A stretch of 64,000 bases of DNA from Thauera phenolivorans (GTDB lineage Bacteria; Pseudomonadota; Gammaproteobacteria; Burkholderiales; Rhodocyclaceae): assembly GCF_001696715.1 (NCBI RefSeq), contig NZ_MBFM01000001.1:420994-484993 (forward strand). Direction: 5' to 3'. The notes below the pieces were generated by a model. That model had not been told where the DNA came from. It searched no databases and saw only the letters and a program-made list of their open reading frames with translations. Each line of letters begins with the position of its first letter. Within the stretch, counting starts at the first letter, position 1. Made by a program: the position numbers and the translations under genes. Below are positions 29,185 through 37,563 of the stretch, piece by piece.

Positions 29185-30600
29185 ATGCACCAACGCGACA
29201 GCAGCCTGAGCACCGACCAGAAGGCCCTCGCGGTCAACCTGGACAAGTACAAATACGGCTCGATCGTCGAGATCGGCGCCGGTCAGGAGGTGGCGCGGCG
29301 CTTCTTCCAGGTAGGCGCCGCCGCCGGCACCGTGGCGAAGACGATGTCGGCCTACGACATGGCGGTGAGCGACGACATCTACGGTCAGGTCGCGCGCTAC
29401 GTCAGCCGCGAGCGGCTGCTGCAGATGCTCGACAAGGAGTTCTCCCAGGTGGTCAAGCGGCTGTCTCACGTGCGCCCGAAGAACACCACCTTCTTCGCCT
29501 ACGCCGCGACCGTCACCGCGCGCAGCTTCAAGCAGCAGAACGAATGCCACGGCTGGATCGGTGTCCGCGCCCAGCTCCACCCGGGCGCCGAGCCGAGCGA
29601 CGTGGTCATGCATGTGCGCATGCTCGACAACGACAATGCGATGCAGTCCGAGGCACTCGGCATCCTCGGGGTCAACCTGATCCACGGTGTTTTCTTCAAC
29701 CACCACAAGCCCGAATGGGTGGTCGATGGGCTCGCCGACGGGCTGGGCTCCGAGCGCATCGAGGTCGACCTGATCCACTTCTCCGGCCCCTACTTCGACG
29801 AGGTCGAGAACCGCCTGATGAACCTGCATCTGATCCGCAGCTGGCTGACACGGGCGGTGGTGTTCGATCCCGAAGGCAAGGTGGTGGTGCCGGGCGAGCT
29901 CCTCTATCGCAAGCCGGTCATGGTCATGCGCGGCAGCTTCAAGCCGGTGACGCTGGTGAACATCGACATGATGGCAGCGGGCCTCAGGCAGTTCAGCCAG
30001 CTCGCCGCGGTCGTCGAGAACGAGATCGTCTCGCTCGCCGAGATCACGATGAACTCGCTGATCAGCGGCGACAACGTCGACGGCGCCGACTTTCTCGCGC
30101 GCATCGACCTGCTCGCCTCGCAGGGCTACACGGTGATGATCTCGGACTACGTCCGCTTCTTCCGCCTGCGCACCTATCTGCGGCGTTACACGAAGAAGCC
30201 GATCGGTATCGTGCTGTCGGTGCGCGACTTCGCGCCGCTGTTCGACGAGAAATACTACGAGGGTCTGGAAGGCGGCATCCTCGAGGCCTTCGGCAAGCTC
30301 TTCCCCGACAACACCCACGTTTACGTCTATCCCTCGCGCCCGCGAGGCAGCGACCGCGCCACGCTGGTCACGCTCGCGAACGTGGAGGTGCCGGCCAACC
30401 TGCGTCAGCTGCTCGCCCATCTGGTGGAGAACGACAAGCTGCTCGCGGTGCAGCCGCTCGACGACGAGCACCTGCACATCGACGTCGGCGACGTGCTCGC
30501 CGGCCTGCGCCGCGGCCGCGGCGAGTGGGAGCAGGACGTGCCCGAGGGCGTCGCCGCCCGCGTCATCGAAGGCCGGCTGCTCGGCTACGACACCGAGTAA
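29185..30600 (+). CDS. Conserved protein of unknown function, 471 aa
   Basis: Start chosen at the second ATG (MHQRDSSLSTDQKAL) because GAGGAG abuts the first ATG and is well spaced for the second. No signal peptide or membrane helix is seen, so it is probably cytosolic. It is an even, well-folded-looking protein with recognisable blocks: YGSIVEIGAGQEVARRFFQV near residue 25, AYDMAVSDDIYG, HVRMLDNDNAMQSEALGILG, and YLRRYTKKPIGIVLSV. I recall close relatives in other proteobacteria and in cyanobacteria under misleading names, but no function is established. It follows the nitroreductase gene by 34 bases and a terminator follows it. Confidence 0.8.
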   Translation: MHQRDSSLSTDQKALAVNLDKYKYGSIVEIGAGQEVARRFFQVGAAAGTVAKTMSAYDMAVSDDIYGQVARYVSRERLLQMLDKEFSQVVKRLSHVRPKNTTFFAYAATVTARSFKQQNECHGWIGVRAQLHPGAEPSDVVMHVRMLDNDNAMQSEALGILGVNLIHGVFFNHHKPEWVVDGLADGLGSERIEVDLIHFSGPYFDEVENRLMNLHLIRSWLTRAVVFDPEGKVVVPGELLYRKPVMVMRGSFKPVTLVNIDMMAAGLRQFSQLAAVVENEIVSLAEITMNSLISGDNVDGADFLARIDLLASQGYTVMISDYVRFFRLRTYLRRYTKKPIGIVLSVRDFAPLFDEKYYEGLEGGILEAFGKLFPDNTHVYVYPSRPRGSDRATLVTLANVEVPANLRQLLAHLVENDKLLAVQPLDDEHLHIDVGDVLAGLRRGRGEWEQDVPEGVAARVIEGRLLGYDTE

Positions 30601-30620
30601 GCGATCTCTCGCCCGTCCCT

Positions 30621-30652
30621 CGAAGGCCCTGCACCGCAGGGCCTTCGTCTTT
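30621..30652 (+). terminator. Terminator after the 471-aa unknown protein gene
   Basis: A 12-pair hairpin CGAAGGCCCTGC / GCAGGGCCTTCG with a three-base loop (30621-30647), then TCTTT. It is 20 bases after the stop codon. Confidence 0.85.
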
Positions 30653-30747
30653 GGCCCGCGCTCCGCGCGGAACTTCGCTGGCCTGCCCGCGCTCTCTGTT
30701 GCGGCACCGCAACATCAACGCAGAAGCTGCGCAGGGAGAATAACCAC

Positions 30748-31818
30748 ATGGCGAACCACGATTCCGGACGGAAAACGATCGAACTCGCGCTCCAGGGCGG
30801 CGGCGCCCACGGCGCGCTCACCTGGGGCGTGCTCGAGCGCCTGCTCGAGGAACCGCAACTGCACATCGAGGGCGTCAGCGGCACCAGCGCCGGGGCGATG
30901 AACGCGGTCGTCCTCGCCGACGGGCTCGAAGCCGGCGGCGCCGACGGCGCGCGCGCCGCGCTCGAGCGCTTCTGGCGGACGGTCAGCAAGGCCGCGCTCG
31001 GAAGTCCCATCCAGCGTGACCTGTGGTCGCGCCTCAACGGCGACTGGAGCCTGGAGAGTTCGCCCAGCTATGTCTTCTTCGACCACCTCAGCCGGATGTT
31101 CTCGCCCTACGAACTCAACCCGCTCAACCTCAATCCGCTGCGCGACCTGGTCGCCGACATCGTCGACTTCGACCGCGTCAATCGTTGCGGCGCGATCAAG
31201 GTGTTCGTCACCGCCACCAATGTGCGCAGCGGCCGCCCCAGGGTGTTTCGCCAGCCCGAGATCAGCGTCGATGCGCTGATGGCCTCGGCCGCGCTGCCCT
31301 TCATGTTCCAGGCGGTCGAGATCGACGGCGAAGCCTACTGGGACGGCGGCTACATGGGGAATCCTGCGCTCTTCCCGCTGGTGGACGAGTGCGACGCACG
31401 CGACCTCGTGCTGGTGCAGATCAACCCCTTCGAGCGCCCCGAGGTGCCGCGCACCGCGCGCGACATCATCAACCGCCTCAACGAGATCACCTTCAACACC
31501 AGCCTGCTCAAGGAGCTGCGTGCGATCATGCTGCTGCGCGACCTGATCGAGACGGAGGGTCTGGAGCAGGAGCGCTACCGCGACATGCGCCTGCATCGCA
31601 TCCACGCCGACGACGACCTGCTCGATCTCAAGGCCTCCAGCAAGCTCAATGCCGAGTGGGCCTATCTGTGCCACCTGCGCGACCTCGGACGGCAGCGCGC
31701 CGAACGCTGGCTGAAGGCCCACTGGGGCGATCTGGGCGAGCGCTCCAGCTTCGATCTCGACTGGCTGCTCGAGGACAGCATCAGGTCCGCGGGGACGATC
31801 AAGGAGGACCGCGCATGA
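30748..31818 (+). CDS. Patatin-like phospholipase
   Basis: 356 aa. Oxyanion-hole glycine block LQGGGAHGALTWG near residue 15, nucleophile elbow GTSAG (GVSGTSAGAM) near residue 50 and the catalytic Asp in DGGYMGNPAL near 200 give a complete Ser-Asp dyad. No signal peptide, so cytoplasmic. Patatin-like enzymes release fatty acids from lipids or act on storage granules. The following permease gene starts within its stop codon (ATGA), so the two are coupled. Confidence 0.92.
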   Translation: MANHDSGRKTIELALQGGGAHGALTWGVLERLLEEPQLHIEGVSGTSAGAMNAVVLADGLEAGGADGARAALERFWRTVSKAALGSPIQRDLWSRLNGDWSLESSPSYVFFDHLSRMFSPYELNPLNLNPLRDLVADIVDFDRVNRCGAIKVFVTATNVRSGRPRVFRQPEISVDALMASAALPFMFQAVEIDGEAYWDGGYMGNPALFPLVDECDARDLVLVQINPFERPEVPRTARDIINRLNEITFNTSLLKELRAIMLLRDLIETEGLEQERYRDMRLHRIHADDDLLDLKASSKLNAEWAYLCHLRDLGRQRAERWLKAHWGDLGERSSFDLDWLLEDSIRSAGTIKEDRA

Positions 31819-33275
31819 CCGGTCTGCTCGGCGTCCTGCTCGCCCTCGGCCTGCTGATCTGGCTCGCCTACCGCGGCGTCAGCGTGCTGCTGCTCGGACC
31901 GGCGATGGCGCTGCTCGCCGCCGCCTTCGCCGCCGGCACACCGCTGATGGCGACCTACACCCAGCTCTTCATGAGCTCGGCGGGCGGCTTCATCGTGCAG
32001 TACTTCCCGCTCTTCCTGCTCGGCGCGATCTTCGGCAAGCTCATGGACGACAGCGGCGCGGCCGAGGCGATCGCCCAGGGCATCGTCGGCAGACTCGGCG
32101 CCGAGCGCGCGATCCTCGCGGTGGTGTTGGCCTGCGCGGTGCTGACCTATGGCGGCGTGTCGCTGTTCGTGGTGGCCTTCGCGGTGTACCCGATCGGCGC
32201 CGCGCTGTTCCGCCAGGCCGGCATCCCCAAGCGCCTGCTGCCGGCCACGATCGCGCTCGGCGCCTTCACCTTCACGATGACCGCCCTGCCCGGCACGCCG
32301 GCGATCCAGAACGCGATCCCGATGCCCTATTTCGGCACCACGCCCTTCGCCGCCCCGGTGCTCGGCATCATTGCCGCGCTGGTGATGTTCGGCCTCGGCC
32401 AGTGGTGGCTCGCGCGCCAGGCGATTCGCGCGGGTGCCGCAGGCGAAGGCTATGGCCAGCATGACGACACCGGCGCGATGCCCGCCACCTTCGACAAGGA
32501 GCAGCGCGAGCACAGCGCCGGCGAGGGCTTCGACGTGCTGATGATTCCGCCCGAGGCAGCCGCGCGCGCCCTGCCCTCCTTCGAGGTGGCGATCGCTCCG
32601 GTCGTGCTGGTGATCGTGCTCAACTACGTCTTCAGCAGCCTGCTGATTCCCGCGCTCGACACCGGTTACCTCGCGCACGAGCGCTATGGCGCCACCTCGA
32701 TCGACGCGGTGCGCGGCATCTGGTCGATCATCGGCTCGCTGACGCTGGCCTGCCTGCTCCTGCTCGCACTGTGCGGGCGCCGCCTCGCCAACTTCCGCCG
32801 CAGCCTCGACGACGGCGCCAACGCCTCGGTGCTGCCGATCTTCAACACCGCGAGCCTGGTCGGCTTCGGCGCGGTGATCGCCGCGCTGCCGGCCTTCGAG
32901 CTCATCAAGGCTTTCGTCGACCAGCTCGGCGCCGGCAATCCGCTGGTGTCGCTCGCGCTGTCGGTGAACGTGCTCGCCGGCGTCACCGGCTCGGCCTCGG
33001 GCGGCATGAGCATCGCGTTGCAGACCCTGGGCGCGGACTACCTCGCGCTCGCCCAGTCCGCCGGCATCGCGCCCGAGCTGCTGCATCGCGTCACCACGGT
33101 GGCGACCGGCGGTCTCGACAGCCTGCCGCACAACGGCGCGGTGGTGACCCTGCTGGCGATCTGCGGGCTGAGCCACCGCGAGGCCTACAAGGACATCTTC
33201 ATGGTGGCCGTGCTGTTCCCGATTCTCGCCCTGACCCTGCTCGTGATCCTGGGCTCGGTCCTAGGCTCGTTCTGA
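31815..33275 (+). CDS. GntP-family permease
   Basis: 486 aa from the ATG at 31815 (AAGGAGG ribosome-binding site), the true start inside a much longer open frame. About 12-14 membrane helices: LLGVLLALGLLIWLAYRG, GGFIVQYFPLFLLGAIFGKL, TYGGVSLFVVAFAVYPIG and the C-terminal LPHNGAVVTLLAICGLSHRE are typical of gluconate/organic-acid:H+ symporters. A hydrophilic loop of about 50 residues (near 220-260) is longer than usual. The substrate may be a hydroxy acid; this is not settled by sequence. Confidence 0.85.
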   Translation: MTGLLGVLLALGLLIWLAYRGVSVLLLGPAMALLAAAFAAGTPLMATYTQLFMSSAGGFIVQYFPLFLLGAIFGKLMDDSGAAEAIAQGIVGRLGAERAILAVVLACAVLTYGGVSLFVVAFAVYPIGAALFRQAGIPKRLLPATIALGAFTFTMTALPGTPAIQNAIPMPYFGTTPFAAPVLGIIAALVMFGLGQWWLARQAIRAGAAGEGYGQHDDTGAMPATFDKEQREHSAGEGFDVLMIPPEAAARALPSFEVAIAPVVLVIVLNYVFSSLLIPALDTGYLAHERYGATSIDAVRGIWSIIGSLTLACLLLLALCGRRLANFRRSLDDGANASVLPIFNTASLVGFGAVIAALPAFELIKAFVDQLGAGNPLVSLALSVNVLAGVTGSASGGMSIALQTLGADYLALAQSAGIAPELLHRVTTVATGGLDSLPHNGAVVTLLAICGLSHREAYKDIFMVAVLFPILALTLLVILGSVLGSF

Positions 33276-33339
33276 CTCGGGCACCGTGCAGCGCAACTTG
33301 CGGGCTGCGCTGGACTCCATGCACCACAGGAGAAGGAAC

Positions 33340-36048
33340 ATGAACCAGACACAGGCCCGCCCGTTGCGGATCGAATGCCCCCACGCCCTCGGCGCCGACG
33401 AGGTCCTGGACCGGCTACGCACCGACAGCAAGGGCCTGTCCTCGGCCGAAGCCAGCCGCCGCCTCGCCGAGCTCGGCCCCAACCGCCTGCCCGCCCCGCC
33501 CAGGGACGGGCTGCTGAAACGCTTCTTCAAGCACTTCCACGACATCCTGATCTACATCCTGATCGCCGCCGCGATCATCACCGCCGTGCTCGGGCACTGG
33601 ATCGACACCGGGGTGATCCTCGGCGTGGTCGTCATCAACGCCATCATCGGCTTCATTCAAGAGGGCAAGGCCGAGGAAGCGCTCGAGGGCATCCGCAAGA
33701 TGCTGTCGGTTCACGCCCATGCCCGGCGCGACGGCCAGTGGTGCGAGGTCGAGGCCGACGGCCTGGTGCCGGGCGACATCGTGCGTCTGCGCTCGGGCGA
33801 CCGCGTGCCCGCCGACCTGCGCCTGATCAGGACGATCAACCTGCGCATCGAGGAATCCGCCCTCACCGGCGAGTCGGTGCCGGCGGACAAGAACACCGAG
33901 CGGGTCGAGTCCGAGGCCGGCGTCGGCGACCGCTCCGGCATGGCCTATTCGGGAACCCTGGTGGCCGCCGGCCGCGGCGTCGGCGTGGTCACCGCCACCG
34001 GCCCGCACACCGAGCTCGGCCGCATCAACCGCATGATCGCCGAAGTGCAGACCCTGCAGACCCCGCTCACCCGGCAGATGGCGCACTTCAGCAAGGTCCT
34101 GTCGGTGGTCATCGTTGGCCTGGCGCTGCTGATGGTGCTGATCGGCGTGGTTCTGCACGACTTCCCGCCTGGGGAGGTCTTCCTCGCCGCGATCGGCTTT
34201 GCGGTCGCAGCCATCCCCGAAGGCCTGCCCGCCATCCTCACCATCACGCTCGCGCTCGGCGTGCAGCGCATGGCGCAGCGCAACGCGATCACCCGCAAGC
34301 TGAATGCGGTCGAGACCCTCGGCTCGGTCACCGTGATCTGCTCGGACAAGACCGGCACCCTCACCCGGAACGAGATGACCGCGCGCCATGTCGTCACCCG
34401 CGGCGGCTCTTATGATGTCAGCGGCACCGGCTACCGGCCCGAAGGCGACATCACCCTCGACGGCCGGGCCGCCAGCCTCGACCAGCACGGCCACCTGCAT
34501 GCGGTGATCGAGGTGGTGGCGGTGGCCAACGACACCCAGGTCGCCGAGGAAGACGGCCAGTGGAAGGTCACCGGCGAACCGACCGAAGGCGCGCTGCGCA
34601 CGCTCGCACACAAGGCGGGCTTCGATGCCGGCGCCCACGCGCGCCACGCCAGCATCCCGTTCGAGTCGGCCAACAAGTTCATGGCCACCCTCAACACCAC
34701 GCCGGGCGGCGCCCGCCGCATCCTGCTGAAGGGCGCACCGGACCGCCTGCTCGACCGCTGCAGCCGGGAGCTCGGCGCCAACGGCGGGCTCGAGCCGCTC
34801 GACCGCGCCTTCTGGGAGGAGCGGATCGACGCGTTGAGCGCCGAGGGCCTGCGCGTGCTCGCCGCGGCGGCGCGCGAGGTGCCCGACAGCAAGAGCGAGC
34901 TCGCGCTCGAGGATCTCGACGAGGACATGGTCTTCCTCGGCCTCATCGGCATCATCGACCCGCCGCGCCCGGAGGCGACCGCAGCGATCCGGTCCTGCCA
35001 CACGGCGGGCATCCGCGTGAAGATGATCACCGGCGACCATGCCGGCACCGCGTGTGCGATCGGCCTCGAGATGGGCCTGGGCAAGGCCGGGGAGCTGAAG
35101 GTGATCTCCGGCGCCGAGATCGAAGCCGCCTCCGACGAGGAACTGCAGGAGATCGCGCACGAGTGCGACATCTTCGCCCGCACCAGCCCGGAACATAAGC
35201 TGCGGCTGGTGAAGGCGCTGCAGGCGCGTGGCGAGGTGGTGGCGATGACCGGCGACGGCGTCAACGACGCCCCCGCCCTCAAGCGCGCCGATGTGGGCGT
35301 GGCGATGGGCATCAAGGGCACCGAGGCGACCAAGGAGGCCGCCGAGATCGTGCTCGCCGACGACAACTTCTCGTCGATCGAGCGCGCGGTGGAGGAAGGC
35401 CGCACCATCTACGACAACCTGCGCAAGGCGATCCTCTTCATCCTCCCGACCAACGGCGCACAGGGCCTGGTGATGCTGACCGCCGTGGTGTTCGGGCTCA
35501 CCCTGCCGCTGACGCCGGTGCAGATCCTGTGGGTGAACATGGTGGTGGCGGTCACCCTGGCGCTGGCGCTCGCCTTCGAACCGGCCGAGCCGGGCGTCAT
35601 GGCGCGCCCGCCACGCCGGCCGGACGCGCCGATCATGGGACGTGCAATGCTGTGGCGCGTGGCGATCGTGTCGCTGCTGATCGGCGGCGCCACCATCGCC
35701 ATGTTCGAGGTCGAACTGGCGCTGGACATGGAGCTGGGGGTGGCGCGCACGATGGCGGTCAACACCCTGGTGATCGCCCAGGCCTTCTACCTCTTCAACA
35801 GCCGCTTCCTGGTCGAATCGAGCCTGCGCGTGACGCGGATGTTCACCAACCCCACCGCGCTCCTCGCGGTGGGCGCGCTGGCGGTGCTGCAACTCGGCTT
35901 CGTCTATTTGCCGATCATGAACGTCTGGTTCGGCACCTCGCCGCTCGCGCTGCGCCACTGGCTGGTGCCACTGGGCATCGGCGTCGTGGTGTTCCTGCTC
36001 ATCGAGGCCGAGAAGGCCTGGCTGCGCCGGCGTGGCGGCACCACCTGA
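33340..36048 (+). CDS. Cation-transporting P-type ATPase (P2-like, atypical ion site)
   Basis: 902 aa from the ATG at 33340 (AGGAGAAGGA ribosome-binding site). Cation-ATPase N domain, actuator TGES near 180, M4 motif IPEGLPA, phosphorylation site DKTGT at D336, and hinge TGDGVND near 638. The layout is that of SERCA-like pumps. However, in the stretches aligned to the SERCA calcium ligands I read M5 N-x-x-Q where SERCA has N768/E771, and M6 NMVVA where SERCA has NLVTD (T799, D800). Calcium specificity is therefore doubtful. It stands alone 64 bases after the permease. Confidence 0.88.
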   Translation: MNQTQARPLRIECPHALGADEVLDRLRTDSKGLSSAEASRRLAELGPNRLPAPPRDGLLKRFFKHFHDILIYILIAAAIITAVLGHWIDTGVILGVVVINAIIGFIQEGKAEEALEGIRKMLSVHAHARRDGQWCEVEADGLVPGDIVRLRSGDRVPADLRLIRTINLRIEESALTGESVPADKNTERVESEAGVGDRSGMAYSGTLVAAGRGVGVVTATGPHTELGRINRMIAEVQTLQTPLTRQMAHFSKVLSVVIVGLALLMVLIGVVLHDFPPGEVFLAAIGFAVAAIPEGLPAILTITLALGVQRMAQRNAITRKLNAVETLGSVTVICSDKTGTLTRNEMTARHVVTRGGSYDVSGTGYRPEGDITLDGRAASLDQHGHLHAVIEVVAVANDTQVAEEDGQWKVTGEPTEGALRTLAHKAGFDAGAHARHASIPFESANKFMATLNTTPGGARRILLKGAPDRLLDRCSRELGANGGLEPLDRAFWEERIDALSAEGLRVLAAAAREVPDSKSELALEDLDEDMVFLGLIGIIDPPRPEATAAIRSCHTAGIRVKMITGDHAGTACAIGLEMGLGKAGELKVISGAEIEAASDEELQEIAHECDIFARTSPEHKLRLVKALQARGEVVAMTGDGVNDAPALKRADVGVAMGIKGTEATKEAAEIVLADDNFSSIERAVEEGRTIYDNLRKAILFILPTNGAQGLVMLTAVVFGLTLPLTPVQILWVNMVVAVTLALALAFEPAEPGVMARPPRRPDAPIMGRAMLWRVAIVSLLIGGATIAMFEVELALDMELGVARTMAVNTLVIAQAFYLFNSRFLVESSLRVTRMFTNPTALLAVGALAVLQLGFVYLPIMNVWFGTSPLALRHWLVPLGIGVVVFLLIEAEKAWLRRRGGTT

Positions 36049-36063
36049 ACGACGCGCCGCGCC

Positions 36064-37377
36064 TCAGCCGGAAACCTCCTTCCAGCCCAGGCTCAGCCAG
36101 GCGCCGACGAGACCGGCGAGGCCGAGCAGCAGCACCGTGCCCTGCACCGAGACCGTCGCCGCGAGCGCGCCGACCAGGCCGGAAGCCAGCAACAGCGCGC
36201 CGATCACCGAGTTGCTGACGGCAACGTAGTCGGTGCGCTGGTTGCCTTCGGCCATGTCCACCATGTAGGTCTTGCGCCCGAGGCGCACGCCGGCATGGGC
36301 GACGCCGAGGCCGAAGAAGGCCACCGGGTAGAACCAGCTCGCCGCCGCAGCCGGCATCGGCAGCCACGACCACAAGGCCACCGCGATCGACAGGACCGCG
36401 GACAGCGCGCAGGCCGCGGCGAAGACCTCACGGCTCGAGCGGTCGGCCCAGCGCCCCCACACCGGCGAACTCAGCAGCCCGGCCAGGCCTTCGACCGCGA
36501 TGAAGATGCCGAGCAGGCCGAGCGCGCCGCCCAGCTCCTCGCGCGCGAGCGCGACGTAGAAGGGTGCCGCCAGGCCCGAGCCCATCGCCAGCGCACGCGC
36601 GATCACGAAGGCGCGAAAGGGCGGATCGTCGCGCAGCAGGGCCAGCCTGGCGAGCGCCTCGACCACGCCGTTGGCCCCGCCCGAGGTGGCGCCCGGCGCC
36701 TCGACGATGCGCGCGAAGGCGAAGGATGCGGCAAACCACAGCAGCGCGGCGCCGCACAGCAGGCCGGCGAACAGGCCGACCGACGCATCGTCCCGGCTCG
36801 CCCCGAGCGCGAGGCCCACGCCCATCGCGGCGAGCCCCGCGATTGCGCTGATCCAGCCCGACAGCCGACCGCGCCGCGTCTTCGGGATCGTCTTGCCCTG
36901 GACGTCCTTGTAGGCCACCGAGCAGGCCCCACGCGCGAGACTGAACAGGCACAGCAGCCCCAGCAGCGCCCATCCGGCCGTGGCCCCCCGCAGCGCGAGC
37001 GCCGCCCAGCCCATGCCGAGGAGGCACAGGCCCTGCAGCAGCCCGCCCCACACCCACACCCACTTGCGCACCGGCTGGCGCCGCACCGCCGCGCCGATCA
37101 GCATCTGCGGCAGCATCGAACCGGACTCGCGGATCGGCACCAGCAGGCTCAGCATCCAGGCCGGCGCGCCCAGCTGCAGCAGCAGCCAGGGGAGCGTGGT
37201 CTTGGCGCTGGCGATGCGGTCGGCGAGGTTGGACAGGGTATTGGCGACCAGGGTGCGGAAGAAGTTGCCCGGCGACTGGCGGCAGGCGTCCTCGCTGATG
37301 GCCTTGCACACCCTGCCCTCGTCGTCCTCGGCCAGGCGTTCGTAGAGGCTCTCCATCCAGTCGGGGTGGCGCGGCAT
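36064..37377 (-). CDS. Major facilitator superfamily transporter
   Basis: 437 aa with a soluble N-terminal stretch (about 35 residues, ESLYERLAEDDEGRVC) followed by 12 predicted membrane helices. The conserved loop GRWADRSSREVF between helices in the second half is the MFS motif A analogue. No specific subfamily recognised; substrate unknown. A start at the internal Met seven codons in (MESLYERL) is also possible. It converges with the ATPase gene (15-base gap) and is divergent from the SLC13 gene. Confidence 0.82.
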   Translation of the reverse strand: MPRHPDWMESLYERLAEDDEGRVCKAISEDACRQSPGNFFRTLVANTLSNLADRIASAKTTLPWLLLQLGAPAWMLSLLVPIRESGSMLPQMLIGAAVRRQPVRKWVWVWGGLLQGLCLLGMGWAALALRGATAGWALLGLLCLFSLARGACSVAYKDVQGKTIPKTRRGRLSGWISAIAGLAAMGVGLALGASRDDASVGLFAGLLCGAALLWFAASFAFARIVEAPGATSGGANGVVEALARLALLRDDPPFRAFVIARALAMGSGLAAPFYVALAREELGGALGLLGIFIAVEGLAGLLSSPVWGRWADRSSREVFAAACALSAVLSIAVALWSWLPMPAAAASWFYPVAFFGLGVAHAGVRLGRKTYMVDMAEGNQRTDYVAVSNSVIGALLLASGLVGALAATVSVQGTVLLLGLAGLVGAWLSLGWKEVSG

Positions 37378-37563
37378 GACTGTCCTGTGTCGAGGGTGAT
37401 CGAATGGCGGGATCGGCGCGGCCGCGGGGACGGGGAGCGTCGTCCGCCGGCAGTGGCAGCCCGATCGATAGTCGATGCAAGCTTACAGGGCCCGGCATCC
37501 GACATAAACTGGCGAGCGCTCGCCGTCCGCCGAGCGCTCCGTCGCATCGCCAGCGAGGCCTCG

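Noticed and set aside
33415-35958. 847-codon open frame on the minus strand
   Set aside because: Antisense shadow of the P-type ATPase, whose motifs are intact on the plus strand.
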